Assembly: GCA_949128115.1 (NCBI GenBank)
Contig: OX421962.1
Span: forward strand, 15,327,262-15,391,261
Direction of reading: 5' to 3'
Length of the DNA stretch: 64,000 nucleotides
From: Anaspis maculata
Lineage: Eukaryota; Arthropoda; Insecta; Coleoptera; Scraptiidae
In this document: one piece after another, positions 27,662 through 39,329 of the stretch
Layout: each line of letters opens with the position of its first letter
Position numbering within the stretch: the first letter of the stretch is position 1
Made by a program: the position numbers and the translations under genes
Notes under the pieces: generated by a model
Databases searched by the model: none
Told to the model about the DNA's origin: nothing
Seen by the model: only the letters and a program-made list of their open reading frames with translations

Positions 27662-28641
27662 GGTACCCACTTATTATAATCAATTTCACGGCTTTCTGCA
27701 TTAAAGCAAGCTATGGAAAAATTGTGTTGTGTTGGTACCAATGATACAATGACAAGGGGATGTCAGCCAGTTGTCTACACGTGCAATTTTTAATGTGACA
27801 CCTTGTTACCGTGTCGAGGTATCATGTACTCGAAAGTGAAAATTTTTGAGCATACGCCAGTAATCGCGAGTTTCTTTGGAGTGCTTTGCAGTGTGGACAA
27901 TAAGAAACATTGTCTTCACTGGTTGGTGGGTCTCCGCCAAGTTATTAGGTTTTTGGCGGCTACTAATGATAATGAATGATGTCGAAGATCGACAGGATAC
28001 TAAAGATTTTGATGAAGGTGCCCACTGCCCAAAAGGCTACACCTTCTTATGTATATCACTGGAGTAGCGAGTACTGGGTGCCTACTGTAGCTCTGGCTCT
28101 ACCTATTATACCTACTGCAACAACAAGCAAGTATAAAGACACATGCTGGCAGACAACACAGTGTACTTACCTACTCACGCCCAAATTGTCTCTTCTCCGT
28201 ACAGTTCAACTCCATAAATTATTGTCCCACTATCCATATTGTCCATCTGAAGAATAAGTTTCCTCTTGGGCAGTGGGTTTTTCCTTTTTTTGCATTCCAT
28301 TTCTTCACGGCATCACGGACATTCAGCATAATTTTTTCAGTGGCCGGCAAATACCTAATAGCCTTTGAGAAGACCCACCAACCAGTGAAGATAATGTCCC
28401 TTATCGTCCACACTGAAAATCACTCAAATGAAACTAACAATTCCTCGCATATTCTCGAAAATTCACTTTCGCCTAAATGACTGCCCGCGAGACGGTGACA
28501 TTGTCACATTGAAAATTGCACATGCAGAGAGCTGGCTGCCAACAAGTCGTCATCGTGCAATTCGTACCAACCAACGCAACCTATTTTTTTCATAGCTTGC
28601 TTCAATGCAGAAAGCCGTGAAATTAATTATAGGTAGGTACC
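27662..28641. repeat. Large imperfect inverted duplication
   Basis: The left arm 27662-28032 and right arm 28269-28641 (~370 bp each) are diverged inverse copies around a 236-bp spacer. The ends share AATTTCACGGCTTTCTGCAT and the inner edges share CCCACTGCCC. Each arm contains a short open frame with a similar peptide, VWTIRNIVFTGWWV on plus and VWTIRDIIFTGWWV on minus, each preceded by a (T)GCAG or TTCAG that could act as a splice acceptor. I do not recognise the peptide and the rest of the frames diverges, so this is probably a decayed repeat. Confidence 0.7.
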
Positions 28642-30005
28642 TTCCTACCTATTCACTCGTATAGCTGCGGCCCAAGTTATTTATACGTAAGTATACATAT
28701 ATGGTTATTTATCTATACTATACCCCAGTAGTAGCTATTATTGTTGACGCAATTTATAGCACCGCACCAGTCCGTAATTCCATTATCAACCGAGAAAAAA
28801 GAGGCGTGCGGAAAGAAAACCAGGAACAGTTTAGAATCGGCTTTCCCCTACTCGTACATCACTACCCCCATTCACTTCACGATGAGGGTTTTTGTGAAGC
28901 AGAAAAGATTTTTTTTTTCTTTTGAAAGGCACCGCGCCTAATGTATCGGGTTGTTTGTGCGCGGGGGGAGGGGGGAACGCCGGTGCTGGTGGCTGCATGC
29001 AGACATGGAAAAATCCCCCCCCCCCTCTTCTCAAGAAACCAGACCGTCGTCCATCATCGGTCAAATCGTCGGGGGGATTACCGGAGGAATGATGGAGGTT
29101 CGATCGAAATTGGGAGTGGGAGGAGGTGGCGGAGGTGGAGATGCGGAGGATGGGGGATGTAAATGGAGCGGCGCGGGAGCCTTAAAATTGCTCCAAGGCT
29201 AATTTATTGCAATAATTACTTTCCATTTCCCCGGGCAATAATTAAAAACCGAACGGTCGGTTGGTAGTTAGAGATGTAGCAGAGTGATTGCTCAATCGGT
29301 CCGGCCCTTTTCCGTGGCAATAGACGCAATCATTTCCATGAAAAGAAAATACGATGTGTGTTGGCGTAGGGCGTAGGGGTGGATCTCATACCCGGCTGAG
29401 CAGGAAAATGTTCATTTTGCTTGATTTGAAATCAGTATCCGGAGTCCAATGTTTTTTTTTCCCAAAACATGTTCATCAGATGATACTTTTATTGGCACAG
29501 GCCAGTTTAAGAGACAAGTAGTTGGCAATTTCAATAAACGTACGATGTACCTAAGGCTAAATTCCACGTGAGATATGGTCCGTGGAAGCTCTTTAGTTAC
29601 AATGGAGATTTTTACGTGTTACGCTGCGTTACGTCGTATTAAAATCTGTCAAAACTCAAAATGCCACAAGAAATCTATCTGTTAATTACCTACGCGGCAC
29701 GAATAGTAATTTGTGCTTAGTGTCACGTGATCAAGTGTCAAGTGACCATTGAACCAATGGAAAAGTTACAGGTCACGTGATTTATTTGCAACAATTTTTT
29801 TTGAACCACTCAAGTTCTCATCAGACTGTGTCCCACCTTTAAGGGCCTGTAGCTATCTTAGGAAGCGTTTCTGGGCCCATGTTCATCTGAACTTTTTTTC
29901 TGAGACAGGTGTCCCGAAAGTATACCGACATACTTTAGGAGCATACTTACGTGTATGCTCTGGTGATGTCTGTGGGCTGTATTCATACCTCGCTTTTAAG
30001 CTGAA
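28642..30005. other. No gene seen; GC-rich island 28960-29260
   Basis: The island has a glycine-rich reading frame (GGG and GGA runs around 29110-29150) that is a composition artefact. It is followed by an AT-rich patch, AATTTATTGCAATAATTA, and GCAATAATTAAAAA, which resemble homeodomain binding sites. This composition is often seen in non-coding regulatory DNA of insect developmental genes, but nothing here proves that role. Confidence 0.35.
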
Positions 30006-30163
30006 ACCGCATTCAGAGGTGCGCTTTTAGGGGCTATCCGCTCATGTTTGAGTTTTGAAAAATACATTTGGCAATTGAGCGGCTGTATGTAATTGTATTA
30101 TGTGATTTTGAACACTCAAATATGAATGGATAGCCCCTAAAGGCGCACCTCTGAATGTGCGAC
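30006..30163. repeat. Hairpin, ~45-bp arms
   Basis: CATTCAGAGGTGCGCTTTTA with GGGGCTATCC at about 30008-30040 pairs with GGATAGCCCCTAAAGGCGCA and CCTCTGAATG at about 30128-30160. The loop is AT-rich. No coding content. Probably a MITE. Confidence 0.75.
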
Positions 30164-30228
30164 CTGATGAAATCCGTCTAGAAAGATCAGGTGTGCTCCA
30201 GAATGGACGGGAATCGCCGCTCGTAACA

Positions 30229-30361
30229 ATATTTTTGATGTCGCATAATTTGAACTTTCATTTTAAGCATTTCGACATTTGATCATAGGAATATGGTTGG
30301 ATTTATTGCACAAAAAAAGGAGGTTTGCAACTAACCACTAAGAATGTACAGGTGCTTTTTA
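30229..30361 (-). repeat. Member of a dispersed inverted pair (right)
   Basis: Reverse complement of 26537-26674 with scattered differences. Its inner end is AGCACCTGTACATTCT when read on the minus strand. Confidence 0.75.
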
Positions 30362-30982
30362 GCGCATTTTTGTAGGAAATACGCTATTAGCCGCGCTTTG
30401 AACACAAAATCAGATTAACAAAACAAAACAAGAATCATCATGAAACATGTGAAACTGTCAATTTGATCGCAAAGGAGAAGTGACGTATTCGCTGACAGGC
30501 ACACATGAGAAGAGCACGTCAAAGAAACCCATGCGTATTGCCTGGTTGATTGCTGAAAAATCCCTTCCCAAATGATTTGAACAAAAGTCAAGTGTGAATG
30601 AGTCATGATGAAGTGACAGAGAAGTAACTCCAGTAATGCATTGATCAAGTCAGCGTGAATCGGTTCTTGAACCTCTTTGAAACGTTTGTTTCGTTTACAA
30701 GTTATTCACGTAACAACAAAAGGAAACTTTACGCTCAGAAATTGATTTCACTTTACAAACAAAAAAAGTCAAATTGATAGATAAGTAAATAATAAACAAC
30801 AGATCGGTAAACAAGTACATAAATCAGCAAAAAACAAATGATAAGAAATAGTGTAGGTAAATAAACAAAAGACAAATAAAAGATTAAGAGGTACATGAAC
30901 AAATAAGAGACAGGTGAGAGATAAATAAGTAGAGAAGCTGGAGTTGGTCATACTTTTAGTAAGCAAATGGAATAAAGAAGTA
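30362..30982. other. No gene seen
   Basis: AT-rich, with many AAATAAATAA-like tracts at 30775-30930. The minus-strand ORFs are hydrophobic and low in complexity (Leu/Phe/Tyr), as expected from this composition. Confidence 0.45.
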
Positions 30983-32086
30983 AAAAAAAATTGTTTTTCT
31001 ATTTTTGATCGGGCCACCCTCCACTTTTGTTGATTTCCTGGTGAAATTTCAATTTTCTACCATGGCAGGAAGGGGGTGCTCATCAACCCTCTAGTTGTGA
31101 AAATTCTAGATTTATTCGTTATGAGTCTGTGGCATTCAGATTCACCAAAAACACGAAGGAATATGTCAGTAATAATCTGTTTAGCACAATTTGAGAATTA
31201 TATTAAAGAAAAATCAGATGAGAGTGAAACATTGATTGTTGAACTAGTAGTGACACCTACCAAAAAAGCGGAAATGTTTCGCGGTATAACTTGTTGATGT
31301 TGAAGCTGGATGTCACAAAGTAAGGCCCAGTGTTTTCATCTCTGGTTAACTTTAACCAAAAGGTCAATGTCATAATTGTCATATCAACATTGCTGGAACA
31401 TTGGTATCTTTGGCAATTAACCTCAAGTTGACCTCTGGATAGAGTTATCCTGGAACGGAAATACCGAGTCCAAAAATAATTTTGCAATCCTAAGGACTGC
31501 GGAAACTTCAAGATATTCCACCTTTGGAAGAACATAACACATTTTAAGACATTCCTTCTAAATATGGATCAACATCCATGATTACCTTCAAGGCAAAGAC
31601 TGAGTTAGGTATAAATTTACGGGTGGTAAAGGATACTGCTGGAAGGGGTGTGCAATTGTTCGAGAAATACAACTAACTACTGACCAATGACAAGAATGAA
31701 AAGATGGTTTTGTTGCATATGGTAGATCAATTGGAAAATGGTGCCTATTTGGACGATCAAAAATATTTCATCAACGTAGTCTAAAGCAAAATCATATTAT
31801 GTTAGTTAAACATTATAATTCCGCTTCATTTCAATTTTTCTTTTACATAATTCTCCACTTAGGTACACCAAACGAACAATTATTCATATATTACTTCGTA
31901 TTTTGTTGAATCTGGATGCTACAAACTCCTACGGATAAATCTGGAATATTCAAATTTTGAGGGTTGATGAGCACTCCCTTCCTGCCATGGTAGAGAATTG
32001 AAATTTCACCAGGAAATCACTATGTGTATGTGTAACAAAAATGGAGGATGGCCCCATCAAAAATTGAGAATCAATTTTTTTTTGGA
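30983..32086. mobile_element. ~1.1-kb TIR element, non-autonomous
   Basis: The terminal inverted repeats at about 30983-31130 and 31918-32086 start AAAAAAAATTG and include TTTTTGATCGGGCCACCCTC on the left and TTTTTGATGGGGCCATCCTC read from the right. They then share GATTTCCTGGTGAAATTTCA, ACCATGGCAGGAAGGG and TGCTCATCAACCCTC. The right arm has an extra ~18 bp. The ~790-bp interior has an ORF of 73 codons (31076-31297) without known motifs, so no transposase can be claimed. Confidence 0.75.
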
Positions 32087-33639
32087 CCACACACTACTGT
32101 GGAGTCAAGTATTTTCTTAACGCAGATGAATCCATCCACCCAAGAATTGGAAGGGTGTAGCTTTCCAGTCTTTGCAAGTGTGGGTACTTCTTTAACAAAA
32201 CAGGAATAGTTCACAATGCCTCCATACTATGTGGTTTTCGGAAATAAATTCACGTCGTCTCCACAAGGCTGAACGTTATGGGAGTTCATGCCATCAACTA
32301 CATATATACTCCGTCCGATTTTTTTTTCAGAAGCGAGTCCTCATGGCACCCTCGAGGGTTCTAAAACCGTGTTCTGGTGGAGTTGTCCATCCTGCATGGT
32401 GAAAAACATCGAAATGTGCTAAACGCTTGCGTCCAAGTTTCAGTATTTACCAAGAGGAGGTGTTGTAAAACATCCTACACGCGTGGACACTTCATCAAGT
32501 GCACATACATCTTCATCGGGTCTGTGTATCATCATCATCATCGAGCGTTCTTGTGTTGGAGGTTCCCTCCAAAAGACCGAAGCATGAGTCTAAGGATACT
32601 TTCCTTGCTTGGGTGTCCGATAATACGCAGACCTTGTGAAATTGTCCGATTTATTGCAAAACTCACGCAAAATTCATCAATAAAAAAATATATGAAAAAA
32701 CCCAAACGCGAAATCTGCAACAATAATTTGAATCCTCGAGACGCCAGAGTAGTATGAATACGAATGTAACTTTTTTTCAAGACACTTCAGATGAATAAAC
32801 GTATTATGACGACTTCAATAATTATGAGTTATGAGAATCCTGTATCAATTTGTTCAACGACGAAAAGGAATTACGAGGTGTTCGGGTTATGGTTGTTTAT
32901 TTCAACCTCAGTAGATGACCACAATTTTGAAAGATGCATAGAAAGAGCGAGGCGATACCTCCTCTACACCCGGCTTGCTTGCTCCTATTGTAGCCAAGTC
33001 AAAGTCAATCTAGTAGTCCGGATTCTCCACAACATTACTACTCATTATTAGATTGTTTGTATGAAAATCTCGTTTTTATTGCAAAATATAGAATGTAAGC
33101 ACGTTCCAAAATTTGGATAGTAGTAGGTCCGAGTAAAAACATGATGAACGTGCGAGTGCAGCCAGCGGTATCAGCGTGCGGCCCGGCACACAACATCGGC
33201 GTGTTAAATGATAGGGTAATGCAGCAGGGGACGCAGAATTGGATTTCAGGAATTTCACAGCTGCATTGTTTTCTTTAAGGCATCATTACGCCATCGACAC
33301 AGCATTCATTAGGCGTTGACATTTTACAACGAAATACCAAAATACATTTGAGAAACTATAGCTGCAGTGCTCTTCCAGCCCTGTCAAGGAACCAATTAAA
33401 AGCGCCTCGTAACTCCACTCATCTGGTGATAATCAAAACTTTCCCATCCTCTAATGAATGACGCGGCTTAAGTCGCGCTTGTCCTTTTTTTGTTCTCCTC
33501 CCATTCCCATACCTTATTTCCGAAACCCTCTCGGGCTGATGGCACGGAAAAATCATCATTATAATTAAAACTCTTCTTTTATTTCCCATACTTCCATCAG
33601 CGTATCGGAAAAATTGAAGTTTCAAGGCTTCGAGCACGT
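32087..33639. other. No gene seen
   Basis: The longest ORF (32377-32757, 126 codons, plus strand) has a His run and no known domain. I found no splice sites around it that would support an exon. Confidence 0.4.
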
Positions 33640-34030
33640 GCTTCGCCCCGCGGCGGCCCTCATCCCTCCGACCAAACGCCTCCTTAATTAGTTGCCCGTA
33701 ACTTTTAGCTCGTCGTGCCGTTTTATAATATTACCGCTCCACCCCGGGAGGGTCAGCGTGATTGCTAATGAATAATAAATCGAGGAAGGTGTCCGTAAGC
33801 TCTCCGACGGGGTTTTGCGGAAATGCGAGGGGAATGCGCGAGCTTAAAAGGGAGACGAGGGAATACACATGGAGGGGTAATATGCCAGACTAAGTTGTGA
33901 TGAGCTAAACCAAAACTGGTGCCGCCGCCGCCCCTCCCGCGGGGGGCTCTTAAATGAATTATGATTTAGTTCCGGCTACATGACCGGACTGGGAACGAGA
34001 CGCGACGGAGAAAGGGGCTCAGAAATTTAT
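33640..34030. promoter_or_regulatory. GC-rich island, possible regulatory DNA
   Basis: CpG-rich tracts (CCCCGCGGCGGCCCTC, CCGCCGCCGCCCCTCC) alternate with AT patches such as CTTAATTAGTTG and CTAATGAATAATAAA. All frames are interrupted by stops. The contrast with the surrounding AT-rich DNA and the homeodomain-type cores suggest a regulatory or conserved non-coding region; this is an inference from composition only. Confidence 0.25.
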
Positions 34031-34532
34031 GGGGTGGAGTTGAGGTCTCTTTATGGCTAATGGAGCTTTAAGGCAATCGTCACGTCTTTGGGTTAATAAA
34101 ATCCGCGCGATCCGGGATGAAAAATCAATGGTTTTATGGCTCGGCTTCGGCCCGTTAATTTTCATTTCTGTATGTGTGTAGCTATTTTCGAAAGCCACAT
34201 TTCTATTTTGGCTCTTGATTCTGCACAAAAAAGCATTTGGTGTGTGGGATGAGCGAGCTTGCCCTCGAAGAAATTCCTTTCCTCCAGTGGTATCCACCAG
34301 AGCTCGAAAATCTGGGAAACTCCATGGCTAGGTAACAAGAAATGATTTCAAGACCTCGCGTGGAGGCGTTCCGCCGTCGCAGCACAGTGGTCCGGCATAA
34401 GGTGGGCTTTGGGCAGGTGGCAGCGGTTATATTTTTAATTTTCGCGGCGCATCCACCAATTGAAGTGGTTTTGTACTTCACTTCACGTTGAAGTCTCCAT
34501 GCTACATGCAATTTTTGCGGCGAGATTCCTGT
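34031..34532. other. No gene seen
   Basis: Overlapping minus-strand ORFs of about 92 and 102 codons have no recognisable motif. The TTGATTCTGCACAAAAAAGC region shows no repeat structure. Confidence 0.4.
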
Positions 34533-35445
34533 ATAGTAGGTTCACTTGTACTGTGACTAGTTGGCTGGGCAAATTTTCTACTTTAGCATTGTAGGCTTGC
34601 CGCCTTTTCACCTGGTGTAAAACTGACTTCTCTGGAAGTGAAGTTATATTTCTTATCAAATTGATATTAAAATCTTGGAAAACTGACCTGGTCATATGTG
34701 GAAGTGCGACTAGGGGGACGCAGAGCTGTGTTGTGTTACCGTCATGTAGACACCAAAAGAGCACGGGGCGGCCGCAAATCTAAGTCATCTTGACATTCAG
34801 GGTCGACAAAAACTCGTCCCGGGAAGCCTTAAAACGGAAGCAAATTGCAAATTGAAGGTAGTAACATCAATTTCGGTCAAATACGCAACTTTGAGCGGCT
34901 GGGTTTTTTAAAATTTGGTTTAATTTACTTTTTACACGTAAATTTTTTTTGCCAATGACAGACCGCACGGCGATCCTTGTCTCGCCTATGATTCTTCAGG
35001 GTTTGGCTTGTATTTTTGACTGGAAGAGGCGAAAGAGTTGATGATTGCATGGGGCTCTTTTTTTGGACGAAGGGCATTGTTTACTCTTCAATTTGAAGCA
35101 TCGAAAGTTAAACCGGCTTCAAGAGGTTAGAAATATTTTTTACAACTGTCAAATGTCAAGGCTCTTTTGATTTATTTGTTCATTGGCGAAAATTGTAAAC
35201 AGGTCGAAAAATTGCTACATTTTCCAATAAAATGAAAAAAAAGCGTCAGACATCACGTCCCGCAAAAATCCGGCTATCTGAAAAGGAAATACGCAAAAAA
35301 ATGTGTTTCAAAACTGGTCCGGTCAGAGCAGCCAACTGCAAAGTTTTGGGGATTTTCTATATTTCACATTTGGAATATGAACAACTTAGAAACAAAATCT
35401 CACAGCCGACTAGAATCACAGTCGGTACAAGTGAACCTACTTTAG
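34533..35445. mobile_element. Possible TIR element, ~0.9 kb
   Basis: GTAGGTTCACTTGTACTGTG and ACTAGTTGGCTG at the left (34533-34570) match, in inverse complement with small gaps, CAGCCGACTAGAATCACAG and GTACAAGTGAACCTAC at the right (35402-35445). The interior includes a Lys/Arg-rich ORF (35232-35486, 84 codons) that runs across the right end and has no known domain. Two nearby inverted fragments would explain the data equally well. Confidence 0.45.
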
Positions 35446-36679
35446 TAGTCCAAGTAACAAGGACTCGGACTCGGACTGTCAAGTGAACAGCTGAGCTGTC
35501 ATATTATGGTGTCAACAACGTCAACTATTGCGCATGCCTATATTTCTTACTTTTTGCAAATTCTGAATCATTTCATACTGCTTAACGCTTACTGCTTACC
35601 TCACTTCTTACCGTTATTTCTTATTTCTTAACTTACTGAAACTATGAATCCAGCTTTATTCAACAACTAAAAATAAGGTAAGCAGTATTTTAATAACGCC
35701 TCCTTTAATAGTGTCTTGCAGTGAAATGACATTCTGCAATAACTCTCTAATATTATCAACAGATTATTGTTGACAGAAAAACTGAGGATAAGGAACAAAG
35801 ACATTATGCAGGTGAGAATGAACATAGAATAAAGGATTCAAGATACAACAACAGTTACGGAACGGTGATGAATAAACAAAGGCCGTGACCAAAAACCAAA
35901 AGAAAATAGAAGAATAGAAAAATGCCAGCAAGCTGGTGTTGAAGTTCTTCAAATAATGTTGTTGTTTCATCTCCATTGTAAGTTGGTATAAATAAGAAAA
36001 TCGCTCTCTTGATAAGAAAGAAGTGTTGGATAAGTAGTACTCATAGAAACATACGCGAACAGCCAGTGTGCAGACAGGTACCTACCTACTAGGTACAAGA
36101 GTTGCCTTTCAGATGGCGCTTGAATTAAACGCTACCACCACAAACTCATTCTGGAATATATAAATACAGTATTTCTGCTCTTGTTTACACACCTGAATGA
36201 CGCGACGTCGCTGGAAGTAGGTTGGTCCTCATCCTCATAGTCATCATATCTTGTCCATCCTCATCCCGTTTATAATAATATGCGCGTATTGTTATAAGCC
36301 CTTTTTGTACAATTGTACAAAATAATATGTAGCGATTTTGTCTCGAACGGGTCAGGTGTTCCCCCTGGCCCTCTTATTGAATCAACAGTAATATCGCAAG
36401 TGCTTTGTTTCTGATCGGGTTGAATTAATTTCAAGTCACGAGGAAGTGGAACAAATTTATTGCTAATAATAATAATAATAATATGCTGATGTGAAATGCA
36501 AAGAGATTGTTTTGTACGGGTCAGTTGATGGAAGTATACTCACCATTATACAGGTGATTTTCTGAGAAGGACCCACCACCAATTTCCCGCTGCACAGTTA
36601 TTTTCTGAGAAAGCGCTAAAACATGTCGATTCTGTTTTCGAGGAGGACATATACCTATAGGTAGTTAGTGTGTTTTTAA
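35446..36679. other. No gene seen; (TAA)n microsatellite at 36464-36482
   Basis: The region holds a GGACTCGGACTCGGACTG short repeat near 35459, a TAGGTACC-rich tract near 36080 and a short (TAA)n tract at 36464-36482. No coding evidence. Confidence 0.5.
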
Positions 36680-37560
36680 TTTTTCCATTCCACCCCTCTA
36701 GGCAGGGTGACTACCCTTTCCAAGAATTTCAAATGAGAAAAGGGGTCGAGTTGCAAGACATTTTTTCTTTTAATTCCCTTTCCAATAGTTGAAAAAAAAA
36801 TTGAAATCTAACAGACCATTCCAAAGTTATGAGTTTTTCACAATCGGATATTTCCTCCTGTCATCAACATTGTATATTGTATCTGAAAAACCAGTTGATT
36901 TCTTTAGTATAGCTGTATCAAATACACTACACAATTTCTTGTACAATTTTTTTGAAACATCTGCAAAAATAGTATCAAAAAACAATGAACTTGATTGTTG
37001 ATTTGACAGATTGAACAAGAAATTGTGCAGTGTGATACAGCTATTAGATCAAATTTCAATTATAATTCTTCACTCCATGAATGTAATTCAGTTGGGGTGA
37101 GGGGTAATAGGAGTCTGAGGTCTGGGGATAATTTTCAACCACTTGTTCTAATTTTTGGAAGATGACTTGGAGTTTTTTGAGGAACAGTATTGGTTTTCTC
37201 AGCTCTTGTTGTAGTTGCAAATTCTGGAAGAGTATTTTCACCCCCTACCCTCTACCCTGGCTTAGTTGCAACCATGGGGTGAAAAATTATTGCTTGAGTC
37301 TGCTGTACGTGTTTTCTCCCAATCAGAGACGTTTATTGAGGAGATCAACAGATTTTCCAGAGACAATGTTGACAAAAAAGGTAAAAAATCCGATTTTGAA
37401 AAATTTGTAACTTCTATATTGAGTTGATGGATTTCAATTCTTTCCAACTGCTGTAAAGATAATTGAAAGACCTTCAAAAAGATGTGCAACTCGACCCCTA
37501 ATCCTACTTGAAATTCTTAAAAGGGTAGTCACTCTGCCTAAAGGGGTGGAACGAAAAGAT
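36680..37560. mobile_element. Foldback element with nested palindrome
   Basis: The outer arms, 36680-36907 and about 37332-37560, share TTCCACCCCT(C/T)TAGGCAG, GTGACTACCC, AGAATTTCAA and GGGGTCGAGTTGCA, and continue to GTCAACATTGT and TTGATCTC. Inside lies a second palindrome, 36908-37045, whose arms contain TAGCTGTATCA and CACTACACAATTTCTTG. A related TAGCTGTATTACACTACACA sequence lies near 42722, so the inner unit is a dispersed repeat that inserted here. No transposase ORF. Confidence 0.75.
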
Positions 37561-39329
37561 TGAAGATATTGAAACACCCCCAGCTATCGTCTTGTACCCC
37601 TGAATAGATAGGCAACCCATTATACTGGCATTTAATTCAACTTATTCGAATTAAATCACTTTTCCCGCTTTTGGGACCGCTTGGCCGATGATCATCTAGT
37701 ATCAGGACGACATCCCGTTGTGCCTCTCTTCTTGTTGTTCGATTATAGAGCTCTCGAGATTTTTGAGATAGATCTGACTACAAGTTTGAACATAATAAGA
37801 CACAGTATAAAATTTTAACATAACAGCAATCTATTGACCTCTATGTACAATTCAAAATGTTTAAATAATGGCTCGCTCCTATACCTAGTCCTACCTTCAC
37901 ATCGCAGGCTAAAATCTCTAAAAGATCTAACCTATTCCCGAAGAGATAACTTTCCCCTAATTATTTCAGACGTCCCAACACCCTAACCCTCCGACGAACA
38001 CCTGACTCTACACCTTGACCGACATTTAATTCTGACTGGTTTTCGCGGTTCAAAGTTCCTTTTGTGGTTAAATCAGATCCAACATTTATGTCAGTGTTAG
38101 AGGTTATGTTAGGGTTAGGCCCGGCTTCTAGACACTGCAAAGAGAAGAGTGGCTTCGACCACGAATGCAATCTGAGATTTGTGGGCCGGTGTGTGCGGTG
38201 GCCCCCTTTTTGTGGAGCCTCTTTTCAAAGGCTAACGCTCTTTTTGGGCTATGGTTCTCTTTTACCCGTTTGGAAGGGATTGGATATGCGTGGCCTTTGT
38301 GGGGGCTTTAAACCTGTTTTCGCCGTGAATTGCCCCCAACGCTCAGAAAGATTCCCGTGATCGAAAGTGCCTTTAACTGGAAATGTTGAACCAAATTTCG
38401 CCCTTCCCAAAACTTTCGAACCGATGGTATACGCGAAACAATTCCTCAAGTCAAGGTACAAATTTAATGTGGAGAACGTTTGAGCACGCCCCGTATACGC
38501 GCTACTTCGTTGTTGTTTAGCAGTTTGTGAGGGAAGGCCGCAGCCAGGAGAAACAAAACGCAGAGAATTGACTATACAGGCTGTTCGCCGAAAAGCCGAT
38601 GCGGAGAGGCGTCGAAATAATCTTTGCCCTAACACGAAGTAATCGCCGTCTACACTATTCCTGATCGAGCCCTAATAACAATTCATTTTTACAAAGTCCC
38701 TATCTGAACGGTGGCGTCGCTGGGTACCGGCATGATTTCATCAGTTTCAAATAAGAACGTTTTCATTCCCGGGACAGCTCTACATGGAAATATCCGGAAC
38801 TGTCGTGGCGCTGAAACAAAATCATTAGTTTCAAGGAGAGGGGGGGGGTTCCATCAATCCGATCAACAATTACGACTCTACGGCAGGGTCCGAACCCCGA
38901 TTTCAACGCGATTCTATTTTATTTCAATTACTTGTTTTTTTCACGTAGTTCTCAAAGTTTACATTTTCCGAATAACTAGGAGCTTCAGAAACGCAGAGGA
39001 AGCTCACCCGCGAGTTTCCAGATCTAACCCACTAGGTCCGGTGCTCCGAGTACCGCAGTCACAAAGCCAAGTCCAGAGGGCCCAAGAGCGCGAATACCTT
39101 TCTATGAAGGTATCCAACAAAGGACGAGGCTTGACAGTGGCTGTACCTGACGGCAGACAGTAGCGCGGATACTAGCACGTGCAGACAGATTCAGAACGCA
39201 CGCGTGAGCCCCATCATACATTTTTCACGACAAAGCCTAACCGTAAGCAACTATCCCAACTCACCAAGATTAACCCTTCGCTCGTCGAGGTCATCATTCC
39301 GCCACACGAGATACCGAAACGAGAGACCT
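37561..39329. other. GC-richer region, no gene recognised
   Basis: The longest unique ORF outside satellites (38711-39163, 150 codons, plus) starts at a GTG, has no known motif, mixed hydrophobic and basic composition and no splice context. An opposing 128-codon ORF lies at 38249-38635. I cannot support either as a gene. TTAGGGTTAGG at about 38108 is only two telomere-like units. Confidence 0.35.

Noticed and set aside
28951..29202. Gly-rich coding frame
   Set aside because: Produced by GGA/GGT runs in a GC-rich stretch; no start or splice support.
32377..32757. 126-codon ORF with a His run
   Set aside because: No domain recognised; the His run comes from a short CAT repeat.
38095..38125. 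Telomere-like TTAGGGTTAGG
   Set aside because: Only two units; not an array.
38711..39163. 150-codon ORF, longest unique ORF outside repeats and known genes
   Set aside because: Starts at GTG, has no recognisable motif, overlaps ORFs on the other strand region and lacks splice context.
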